Assembly: GCA_002425685.1 (NCBI GenBank)
Contig: DIMS01000077.1
Location: forward strand, 1-59,772
Direction: 5' to 3'
DNA from: Synergistaceae bacterium UBA5560
GTDB lineage: Bacteria > Synergistota > Synergistia > Synergistales > Aminiphilaceae
DNA length: 59,772 nt
Part shown: piece by piece, positions 42,861 through 48,461 of the stretch
How the letters are laid out: every line of letters begins with the position of its first letter
Position numbering within the stretch: position 1 is the stretch's first letter
Made by a program: the position numbers and the translations under genes
Notes under the pieces: model-generated
Database searches by the model: none
What the model was told of the DNA's origin: nothing
The model's input: the letters and a program-made list of their open reading frames with translations, nothing else

Positions 42861-43103
42861 TCAGCAGTTACCGCCGCAACTGCAGCCGCAGCCGCAGCCG
42901 CTTCGCATGGCCCGAAGGGCCGTCAGATACACGTCCAGGATGCCCTGAAGATTTTCCGCGCAACAGTCTCCACAGGCCCCCGTCGCGGCGACGATATCCG
43001 CCACCGTCTCGGCGCCCTGGGCGATGGCGCGCACCACATCACGCTTGGTCGTTCCCGTCGCGGCGCACACCACGGTGTGCTGCGACGCTTTTTCCCAATC
43101 CAT
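42861..43103 (-). CDS. Small Cys-rich BFD-like protein with CGCGCSCGGNC tail
   Basis: The 80-aa product has a (2Fe-2S)-BFD-like helical core: TVVCAATGTTKRDVVRAIAQ, GAETVADIVAATGACGDCC, ENLQGIL. BFD domains usually start C-x-C; here the second of these is Ala, so cluster type is uncertain. The C-terminus GCGCGCSCGGNC holds five cysteines in 12 residues and looks like a soft-metal or metalloid ligand. It starts behind GAGGAGGAAGAG and is third in the operon with the ArsF-like and CcdA-like genes. A metal-chaperone or redox role is inference. Confidence 0.75.
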   Translation of the reverse strand: MDWEKASQHTVVCAATGTTKRDVVRAIAQGAETVADIVAATGACGDCCAENLQGILDVYLTALRAMRSGCGCGCSCGGNC

Positions 43104-43208
43104 GTACTCTTCCTCCTCGTCGTCTCGATTTCATTCCGATGTGTTTTCTTTCCTTGCGCTGCATCTCTTTTTCTTCGTACCCCGGGCACACCGGGCACCC
43201 TTCTTTGC

Positions 43209-43913
43209 TCACCACCGAAGAAGCGTCACGCCGAAAATATCCCGCAGGGACAGAAACAGCCCGAGCAGTACAAGAACGGTTCCCGTGGAAATCCGAAGAA
43301 CCTTTTCAACGGCCTGAATCCGTCCGAAGGCTTTTCCGGCGCCCTTCAGGCCATAGGCCACGAGAAAGGCGGCACCCACAGCGGGCAAGGCCGAGCCCAG
43401 TCCGAACGCTGCGGGAAGGGCGAGGAACGAGCCCGTCTTCACCACCAGGGGAAGCAGATTGCCGAAGAAGAGGGCCGCCGACACGGGGCAGAAGGAGAGC
43501 GCCAAAAGCGCCCCCAGAAGGAAGGTCCCCAGATCCCCCAGCCGGGAGAGGCGCTCCTGAACCCCCATTCCTATTCCCTTGCCGATGGAGGGGAAGGCGA
43601 GGAGTTCCAGAAGAACCATGCCGGTGAGGATGAACAGAGGGCCGAGCAGTTTGCCCATCTCCCCCTGGAGAAAGGCAGAAATTCGCGGCAGCGACGCAAG
43701 TCCCCAGGCGGGAAGGGCCGCGAGAAACACGTAGGCCACACCTCTGCCGATGCCGTAAAGAATTCCTCCCCGCAAGGCCGCAAAGGGATCGCTCACCCGA
43801 CGGGCAAGAAAGGCCACCATGGCAAGATTGCTCGCCAGAGGACAGGGACTGAGAGAGAGAAGAATGCCCAACCAGAAGGCGCCTCCCAGCGCAACAAAAA
43901 GCGCGCTATCCAT
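43209..43913 (-). CDS. CcdA/DsbD-like transmembrane thiol-disulfide transporter
   Basis: The 234-aa product has six hydrophobic segments and two CcdA-type cysteines in equivalent loops, LLSLSPCPLASNLAMV and LLALSFCPVSAALFFG. These carry reducing equivalents from cytosolic thioredoxin across the membrane. The start overlaps the ArsF-like gene by 8 nt. It probably keeps the exported ArsF-like thioredoxin-fold protein reduced. The partner cytosolic thiol could be the CPKC mini-thioredoxin at 46648. Confidence 0.87.
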   Translation of the reverse strand: MDSALFVALGGAFWLGILLSLSPCPLASNLAMVAFLARRVSDPFAALRGGILYGIGRGVAYVFLAALPAWGLASLPRISAFLQGEMGKLLGPLFILTGMVLLELLAFPSIGKGIGMGVQERLSRLGDLGTFLLGALLALSFCPVSAALFFGNLLPLVVKTGSFLALPAAFGLGSALPAVGAAFLVAYGLKGAGKAFGRIQAVEKVLRISTGTVLVLLGLFLSLRDIFGVTLLRW

Positions 43914-44403
43914 CCTGCCCCTCCAGAAAAGCGCGACATGATTCCTGCACGTAGGTCACATAGGACGGTTTGTCGTTCAGGAGATTCCAGATACGGTCCA
44001 GATTCTTCCAGCGAAGAATTTCATCGCCTTTCTGTTCGGTGAGGATCACCGACTGGGTGGTGAGGGCGAAATCGTCCAGGAAATGCCGGTTCTCCGCCTC
44101 CATGACGTCCACTGAAAGAAAATGCATCTTTCCTGCGGCAAGCTCCTGGGGAAAAGCCTGCTCCACCGCCTCTTTGGCGTACTCCTCAAGGAGCGTGCAC
44201 GAAACGCACCGGGTCGCACCATGGAAGTAATAAACCATGATGGTCGTCCCTTCCGCGCCCTCCCCGGACTCCTTCACCGTCTCCGTCTTTCCCGCTTCCG
44301 TCGTCCCGGACCGCCACGCTCCTCCGAGCCCCCACCAAGCCAGGCTTGCCGCGAGAAAAAGCACCAGAACTCCCGTGATCCACCGTCGCACCGTCGTGTT
44401 CAT
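43906..44403 (-). CDS. Membrane-anchored thioredoxin-fold protein (ArsF-like family)
   Basis: The 165-aa product has one N-terminal membrane anchor (ITGVLVLFLAASLAWWGLGG). The thioredoxin-like domain contains IMVYYFHGATRCVSCTLLEE (CVSC redox motif), YAKEAVEQAF, LSVDVMEAENRHFLDDFALT and TTQSVILTEQKGDEILRWKN. It resembles proteins annotated as the ArsF-like/'nitrophenyl nitroreductase subunit' family found next to ArsR and CcdA genes; the true function is not established. The domain should face the periplasm. The ATG at 44403 follows GGAGGG at 10 nt. Confidence 0.8.
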   Translation of the reverse strand: MNTTVRRWITGVLVLFLAASLAWWGLGGAWRSGTTEAGKTETVKESGEGAEGTTIMVYYFHGATRCVSCTLLEEYAKEAVEQAFPQELAAGKMHFLSVDVMEAENRHFLDDFALTTQSVILTEQKGDEILRWKNLDRIWNLLNDKPSYVTYVQESCRAFLEGQDG

Positions 44404-44445
44404 GAACGTCGAATCCCTCCATACGTATCGCGGTAACATCCGTGG

Positions 44446-44533
44446 CAACCTCTGCATAACGCTACACCAACCTCTGCTCGCGTCGCGCTCTGCGAGGCCT
44501 TCGCAAAGCCAACGTGGCCTTATTGCAGAGGTT
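44446..44533. mobile_element. MITE-like element with AACCTCTGCA terminal repeats
   Basis: Begins aacctctgcataa and ends with the complement of aacctctgcaataa, so about 13-bp inverted termini flank roughly 88 bp. The AACCTCTG core is shared with the MITE at 14981. A second caacctctgc lies inside at 44469. No target duplication was identified, so it may be a decayed copy of a related family. Confidence 0.45.
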
Positions 44534-44654
44534 TCTTGGGTTTGCGTTTCTCGGAAGTCCGTTTTTTCCGCCGCAGTCCACCCTGTCTTCGGCAGAAACG
44601 ACACCGGCGTGTTTCACGCCTCCGGAGCCGTCCTTCCTAGGCAACAAGCGGGAC

Positions 44655-44676
44655 TATGTGGTAATCTTAGCACATA
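44655..44676. promoter_or_regulatory. Operator-like dyad TATGTG-N10-CACATA
   Basis: A perfect 6-bp dyad with a 10-nt spacer between the ArsF-like operon and the selenoprotein gene. On the minus strand the spacer holds TAAGAT preceded by TGC (extended -10), in the same register as the -10 of arsR at 47337. Equivalent dyads lie at 46496 and 47328. Confidence 0.6.
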
Positions 44677-44848
44677 AAAAGCACGCACTCTCTCGGTATT
44701 TTTGCCGAGAACCTCCGATGCACTTCCGTTTTTTTGACACTCCGAGGCCGAACGACACTCTCCCCGGAAGGGAAGAACAAAAATCCGTCTCTGGAGCGCT
44801 CGAAAGAAACGACCGGTGCTTCCGGAAATGAAAGGCAGGTGATCGTCC

Positions 44849-45163
44849 ATGAAATGTCTCCGCATCACCTCCGCATACTGGCTCGAAACCGTCCGGCGTC
44901 ACGGAGGTGATTTCCGTCTCGAGTGGAAGACGTTCATCTCCGGGTGATGAATGGCTTTCAAAGGCCCGGTGGGCCTTTTCGGAAAACCGGAGAACATCAA
45001 GGGATACGAACCTTTCGCCGTGGAAGACACCGAGAAGACGGTCTGCTGGATCTCTGAAAAGGTTCTCGCCACCTTCACCGCATCTCCCGAAGAGGAACAC
45101 CTCTTTTTCGTCGAGGGTACGGGCCGCCTGCGTCTCCGTTTCGTCGAAACGGGCACGTTCTGA
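44849..45163 (+). CDS. Predicted selenoprotein with adjacent Sec-Sec (two in-frame UGA codons)
   Basis: ATG at 44849 behind GGCAGGTGA opens 32 codons (MKCLRITSAYWLETVRRHGG, then DFRLEWKTFISG). UGA UGA follows at 44945-44950, and the same frame runs on for 70 codons (MAFKGPVGLFGKPENIKGYE ... ). The whole matches the intact protein at 47506: ITSxYWLE, then F-x-x-x-W, and G-[UGA-UGA]-x-x-x-KG against G-C-C-S-V-Y-KG, so the UGAs replace Cys-Cys. Starting 9 nt after the second UGA, aaaggccc-ggt-gggccttt forms a perfect 8-bp stem with a GGU loop 18-20 nt downstream, as in bacterial SECIS elements. UGA is a normal stop elsewhere in the window. The function is unknown; a redox or metalloid role is inferred from neighbours. 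Double nonsense mutation is the alternative. Confidence 0.75.
44960..44978 (+). promoter_or_regulatory. Putative SECIS hairpin downstream of the UGA pair
   Basis: Aaaggccc-ggt-gggccttt: an 8-bp perfect stem with a GGU triloop. The loop lies 18-20 nt after the second UGA and 21-23 nt after the first, within the 16-37-nt window of bacterial SECIS elements; the E. coli fdhF loop also presents GGU about 19-21 nt after its UGA. Confidence 0.6.
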
Positions 45164-45197
45164 CGCGACGCCGAAGGCTCCTCCCGGCGCAATCGCC

Positions 45198-45240
45198 AAC
45201 AGCGAGCCCCTTTCCGCCGCCCGGCGCGGGGCTCGTTGTT
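45198..45240 (+). terminator. Terminator after the selenoprotein gene
   Basis: Cgagcccc ... ggggctcg (8-bp stem, extended by aaca/tgtt with a bulge) followed by ttgttgctt, 35 nt beyond the stop. Confidence 0.55.
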
Positions 45241-45302
45241 GCTTGCCTGCACAGGATAGGTTATGCGCTGCATGGACACCACGAGGACCGAACAGCTGGA
45301 AC

Positions 45303-46466
45303 TCAGGCGGACAAAACGCCGAAAAACCATCCGGCGATCGTGGAGAGCACCACCACGATGCTCACGTAGGCGGCGGTCATCTTGGTACCGATGACGCTCC
45401 GGATGACGAGCATGTTCGGCAGCGAGAGGGCCGGTCCGGCAAGGAGCAGCGCCAGAGCGGGCCCCTTGCCCATACCTGCGCCGAGAAGTCCCTGGAGGAT
45501 GGGCACTTCCGTGAGCGTGGCGAAGTACATGAACGCCCCGGAGAGGGCGGCGAAGAAGTTTGCGAAGAGGCTGTTGCCCCCGACGAGAGCGCTCACCCAG
45601 GCGCTCGGAATGAGCGCCTCATGCCCCGGGCGCCCGAGGAGGAACCCCGCCACGAGCACGCCGCCGAAGAGCAGGGGCATGACCTGGAGTGCATAGCCCC
45701 AGGTGGAGGAGAACCACTCCTGCCGCTCCTCCGCCTTGAACCAGAAGGCACTGGCGAGAACGGTGAAGGCAAGAGCCGCACCCGCCACGTGCCACTTGAC
45801 GGCGTACACGGAAGCCCAAAAACTCTCCGACACCTTCGGCGCGGCCCAGTTGGCGAAGACGAGGAACGTCACCATTCCAGCCATGTGGAGGCTCGTCTTC
45901 CAGAGCGGGCGCCCTTCTTCCTCGGGAAGCTGGGCGAACCCCTTCTGGCGGCTCTCTTCGGTGTTGCGGAAGAAGAAAGCCATGAGCACTCCCACCACCA
46001 CGCTGAAGAGGACGGCCCCCACGGCTCGGGCGATGCCGAGTTCCGCCCCCAGCACTCGGGCGGTGAGGATGATCGCCAGGGCATTGATGGCCGGACCGGA
46101 GTAGAGAAAGGCCACGGCGGGACCAAGTCCCGCGCCGCGCTTGTAGATCCCCGCAAAGAGCGGGAGCACCGTACAGGAACAGACCGCGAGGATCGTTCCC
46201 GACACGGCGGCCACCGAATAGGCGACGACTTTTTTCGCCTCCGCTCCCAGGTACTTCATCACCGCCTGCTGACTCACGAAGACCGAGATGGCCCCGGCGA
46301 TGAAGAACGCCGGAACCAAACAGAGAAGGACATGCTCCCGGGCATACTCGTGCATCATGGCAAGAGATTCGACCACGGAACCGGCGATGCGTCCGCTCTC
46401 GGCGGGGAGATAATAGAACACCAGGAAGAACCCTAGAATCCAAAGGAATTTCTGTCGATCACTCAT
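45303..46466 (-). CDS. YraQ/DUF318-family membrane permease
   Basis: The 387-aa product has about ten hydrophobic segments and the family signature GTILAVCSCTVLPLFAGIYK followed by RGAGLGPAVAFLYSGPAINA, with a conserved Cys-Ser-Cys in the membrane. Such permeases commonly occur with ArsR regulators and mini-thioredoxins of the CPKC type and are suspected to move metal(loid) or sulfur species, without proof. It has its own leader (GAGGTGACGACCG) and an operator-like dyad upstream (46496-46517), and lies 182 nt after the mini-thioredoxin gene, beyond a terminator. Confidence 0.85.
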   Translation of the reverse strand: MSDRQKFLWILGFFLVFYYLPAESGRIAGSVVESLAMMHEYAREHVLLCLVPAFFIAGAISVFVSQQAVMKYLGAEAKKVVAYSVAAVSGTILAVCSCTVLPLFAGIYKRGAGLGPAVAFLYSGPAINALAIILTARVLGAELGIARAVGAVLFSVVVGVLMAFFFRNTEESRQKGFAQLPEEEGRPLWKTSLHMAGMVTFLVFANWAAPKVSESFWASVYAVKWHVAGAALAFTVLASAFWFKAEERQEWFSSTWGYALQVMPLLFGGVLVAGFLLGRPGHEALIPSAWVSALVGGNSLFANFFAALSGAFMYFATLTEVPILQGLLGAGMGKGPALALLLAGPALSLPNMLVIRSVIGTKMTAAYVSIVVVLSTIAGWFFGVLSA

Positions 46467-46495
46467 CGGTCGTCACCTCGAAAAGAAATTTCGTC

Positions 46496-46517
46496 TATGT
46501 GGCGAAAATCGCACATA
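46496..46517. promoter_or_regulatory. Operator-like dyad TATGTG-N10-CACATA upstream of the permease
   Basis: Identical half-sites and spacing to the dyad at 44655, 30 nt upstream of the permease start. Probable ArsR-family binding site. Confidence 0.6.
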
Positions 46518-46531
46518 AAGTTCCGAAAAAA

Positions 46532-46554
46532 GCCCCCGACGTGCGTCGGGGAGC
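46532..46554 (-). terminator. Terminator between the mini-thioredoxin and permease genes
   Basis: On the minus strand gtccccgac-type stem (ccccgac-gcac-gtcgggg) is followed by ctttttt. It lies about 95 nt after the mini-thioredoxin stop and just before the permease operator, so the permease probably has its own promoter or relies on read-through. Confidence 0.75.
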
Positions 46555-46647
46555 TCTTCTTTTCTTGGTCCCTTCAAACAAAAGCACCAAAAACGCTCCC
46601 GAAACAGGGAGTCAATCGAGCACGGACCTGACCTGTCCCCGGTCCCG

Positions 46648-46887
46648 CTAGGCCATCTTCGAAAGGAGTGCCTTGGCCTCCTCGACGGAAAGAACCTTGC
46701 CTGCGGCAAGGACCTTGCCGTCCACGGCGAGCCCTGGCGTGGCCATCACGCCGAAGTCCATGATCTTATCAACTTCCGTCACCTTTTCGATCTCAAAATT
46801 CAACCCCAACTGGGTCGCCGCTTCCGAGGCGGCCTCGGTGAGCTTTTTGCATTTGGGGCAACCGATACCAAGAATCTGAATCTTCAT
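46648..46887 (-). CDS. CPKC mini-thioredoxin (redox-active disulfide protein)
   Basis: The 79-aa thioredoxin-fold protein has MKIQILGIGCPKCKKLTEAA (CPKC active site near residues 10-13), EIEKVTEVDKIMDFGVMATP (cis-Pro before GLAVDGKVLAAG). It is cytosolic. The start overlaps the arsR stop by 4 nt (ATGA). It probably reduces or carries thiol-bound species for the YraQ permease or the CcdA system. Confidence 0.92.
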   Translation of the reverse strand: MKIQILGIGCPKCKKLTEAASEAATQLGLNFEIEKVTEVDKIMDFGVMATPGLAVDGKVLAAGKVLSVEEAKALLSKMA

Positions 46888-47312
46888 GAGCGCAAACCCT
46901 CCCTCGTCGTCTGTCCGCTCTTGCTTCCGCAGAATTTCCGCGGAACACCCTCACAAGCGGTTTCTCCACGCGTCTCCCCGAACACAGAGGAGGCATTTCT
47001 TCTCTCCAACAGGGGGCATCCCGACCCCTCCGATCCGTTTCCGTCCGCCAACACATCCACGCAGGAAAGAATCGCCGTCAAACAATGCATGCGCATGCGA
47101 TAGAAGACGTTGAGTCCCTCCCTGCGATCCTCGATGATGTTCAGCATGCGAAGAATGGACAGATGCTTGCTGATGGTGGTTCGATCGCAGGAAAAGGCAC
47201 CAGCGATGTCGCAAACGCACCGCTCTCCCCCCGAGAGCAACTCCACGATGGCCAAACGAACCGGATGGGAGAGTCCCTTGAAGATGTCGGCCTTCTTCCG
47301 TTGCCGGTCCAT
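46884..47312 (-). CDS. ArsR/SmtB-family repressor (copy 1)
   Basis: The 142-aa winged-helix regulator: KADIFKGLSHPVRLAIVELL, SGGERCVCDIAGAFSCDRTT, ISKHLSILRMLNIIEDRREG. The CVC pair in helix alpha-3 resembles the ArsR metalloid site (ELCVCD), and a further FSC follows. A C-terminal extension (100-142) adds three cysteines (SGCPLLER, GETACEGV, RKFCGSKS). The ATG at 47312 follows GAGGGGG at 8 nt; the GTG at 47318 is an alternative. The promoter overlaps a dyad operator (47328-47349), so it is probably autoregulated. It is co-translated with the mini-thioredoxin. Confidence 0.9.
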   Translation of the reverse strand: MDRQRKKADIFKGLSHPVRLAIVELLSGGERCVCDIAGAFSCDRTTISKHLSILRMLNIIEDRREGLNVFYRMRMHCLTAILSCVDVLADGNGSEGSGCPLLERRNASSVFGETRGETACEGVPRKFCGSKSGQTTREGLRS

Positions 47313-47327
47313 CCGCACGACCCCCTC

Positions 47328-47349
47328 TTTGTGGCAATGTTGCCACTAA
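47328..47349. promoter_or_regulatory. Operator-like dyad TTTGTG-N10-CACTAA at the arsR promoter
   Basis: It contains the perfect 16-bp palindrome gtggcaatgttgccac and has the half-site spacing of the dyads at 44655 and 46496. It overlaps the -10 of the arsR promoter, as expected for a repressor site. Confidence 0.65.
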
Positions 47350-47365
47350 AGAACGAGCTTGTCAA
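47337..47365 (-). promoter_or_regulatory. Promoter of arsR-mini-thioredoxin
   Basis: On the minus strand: consensus -35 TTGACA (47365-47360), 17-nt spacer, weak -10 CAACAT (47342-47337) inside the operator dyad. Confidence 0.55.
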
Positions 47366-47415
47366 GCCTCCTGCCAGGTCTGAAGAATCAGTTCGAGGCA
47401 CCCCTCAAAATGCGC

Positions 47416-47449
47416 CGTGTCCCCGGTTCGCTCGCAGGCTGGGGACACG
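47416..47449 (-). terminator. Terminator after the Cys-Cys paralogue
   Basis: A 9-bp stem (cgtgtcccc / ggggacacg) with a 16-nt loop; on the minus strand it is followed by gcgcattttg. It lies about 57 nt beyond the stop at 47506. Confidence 0.5.
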
Positions 47450-47505
47450 GTGGAACGAAAGAGCACTCTCCGGCGGATGCATCGGCGCGTTCCCGGCGGG
47501 AACGG

Positions 47506-47865
47506 TCAGGCGGTCTCGGACAGACTCTCGAAGGGTGATTTTGAGAAGGCGAGCCGGAAGCGTCCCACGGTCTGCACGGTGAAAAGGTAGTCTCCCTCCG
47601 GCATGGGCCCCATCTTTCTCCAATTCTCCAACACATCCTTGTGGATGCGGCAGGTCATCCCGCCGTCCCCCTCGATGGCGTACTCCTCGTACCCCTCCCC
47701 GCTCTCGGGAAACCCCAGATAGGCTGCCGCACCCTTGTAGACGGAGCAGCATCCCATGATGATGTTCCGCCACTGGATGAAAAAGCTCTTGGTCGGATTC
47801 TCCAGGATCTGCTCCAGCCAATAGTCGGAGGTGATGCGTATCGTGGCATTTCTCGTCTCACTCAC
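47506..47865 (-). CDS. Cys-Cys paralogue of the predicted Sec-Sec protein
   Basis: The 119-aa soluble product reads ATIRITSDYWLEQILENPTK, SFFIQWRNIIMGCCSVYKGA, then GMTCRIHKDVLENWRKMGPM and LFTVQTVGRFRLAFSKSP. I do not recognise the family. It is the intact counterpart of the gene at 44849: the CC of MGCCSVYKG aligns with the UGA-UGA there, and TVGRFRLAF with EGTGRLRLRF. Vicinal cysteines next to ArsR genes suggest metalloid or dithiol chemistry. The GTG start overlaps the arsR-2 stop (GTGA) behind ACGGAGGAA, so the two are translationally coupled. Confidence 0.75.
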   Translation of the reverse strand: MSETRNATIRITSDYWLEQILENPTKSFFIQWRNIIMGCCSVYKGAAAYLGFPESGEGYEEYAIEGDGGMTCRIHKDVLENWRKMGPMPEGDYLFTVQTVGRFRLAFSKSPFESLSETA

Positions 47866-48290
47866 AGGTCGTTCCTCCGTTCTGTCCGTGCGCTTCTTTC
47901 CGGCGCCTTTTTTCTCTCCGTCTCGGGGTCCTCCCCGCCCTTTGCTCCTTCATCCGCTCCATTGCAGAACTTCGTACGCCTGAAGACCTGGAGGCGCTTC
48001 CCGTCCTCCCGGAGGAGACGCTCCTTCGGCAACTCCTCCAGGAGTGCCGCAAGGAAGGGGGAGCGGGCAAATGCCTCCAGGTGCAACCGGTAGTGCATCC
48101 ACTGGGCCCGCCGCTCGCAGGAGACGAGACCGGCCTCCCGAAGACGGTTGAGATGCCGGGACGCGTTGGGTTGCGACAGGCCCAACAGTGCCATGAGATC
48201 GCACACGCAGAGTTCTCCTTCGCGGAGGAGATGCAACATGCGAAGCCGGGTTTCGTCTCCGAGGACTTTCAAAAGCCGTGCCGTCTCCAC
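47862..48290 (-). CDS. ArsR-family repressor (copy 2)
   Basis: The 142-aa product has the classical ArsR motif: TARLLKVLGDETRLRMLHLL, REGELCVCDLMALLGLSQPN, ASRHLNRLREAGLVSCERRA, QWMHYRLHLEAF. ELCVCDLM is the arsenite/antimonite-binding sequence of ArsR. I chose the GTG at 48290 because AAGGAGG lies 11 nt upstream; the ATG at 48317 and TTG at 48362 fall at or inside the predicted promoter. The C-terminal 50 residues are charged and probably disordered. It is coupled to the Cys-Cys protein. Confidence 0.88.
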   Translation of the reverse strand: METARLLKVLGDETRLRMLHLLREGELCVCDLMALLGLSQPNASRHLNRLREAGLVSCERRAQWMHYRLHLEAFARSPFLAALLEELPKERLLREDGKRLQVFRRTKFCNGADEGAKGGEDPETERKKAPERSARTERRNDL

Positions 48291-48332
48291 GTTGTTCCAC
48301 ACCTCCTTCCGAGACATCGCTTCGGCGACGCC

Positions 48333-48362
48333 AGTATATTCATATTCAGTTATATGCGTCAA
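48333..48362 (-). promoter_or_regulatory. Promoter/operator of the second arsR operon
   Basis: On the minus strand: -35 TTGACG (48362-48357), 18-nt spacer, -10 TATACT (48338-48333). The AT-rich spacer contains a catat-tcagtt-atatg dyad of the kind bound by ArsR proteins. It differs from the TATGTG dyads of copy 1. Confidence 0.55.
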
Positions 48363-48373
48363 GATGAATACAC

Positions 48374-48402
48374 CGAACCGGCTCCTGAAAAAAGCCGGTT
48401 CG
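48374..48402. terminator. Hairpin between the arsR-2 promoter and the EAL gene
   Basis: A perfect 10-bp stem (cgaaccggct / agccggttcg) with a 9-nt A-rich loop, just upstream of the second arsR promoter and about 60 nt beyond the EAL gene stop. On the minus strand no T-run follows. Confidence 0.4.
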
Positions 48403-48461
48403 GCGATGGGGTTTCTTTCGAAAAAATCCTCGGAACGTGACTTCCTTCGGGCGGAAAAGCC

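Larger units (their letters stand above)
44404..44848. other. Divergent intergenic region of the redox island
   Basis: 445 nt between the divergent ArsF-like gene and the predicted selenoprotein gene. It holds a MITE-like repeat (44446-44533), an operator-like dyad (44655-44676) and an extended -10 (TGCTAAGAT on the minus strand, inside the dyad). A ctcggtatttttgccgag hairpin lies at 44692-44709. Confidence 0.5.

Noticed and set aside
44945..44950. UGA read as tryptophan (alternative genetic code)
   Set aside because: Many clear genes in the window end in UGA (for example the first gene at 1658 and cbiO-type overlaps built on ATGA), so UGA is a stop here. The paralogue has Cys-Cys, not Trp, at the position.
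44849..45163. Plain pseudogene by two nonsense mutations
   Set aside because: Two adjacent UGAs exactly on a Cys-Cys pair, an intact frame on both sides, a GGU-loop hairpin at SECIS distance and its own terminator make coincidence unlikely. It remains the alternative.
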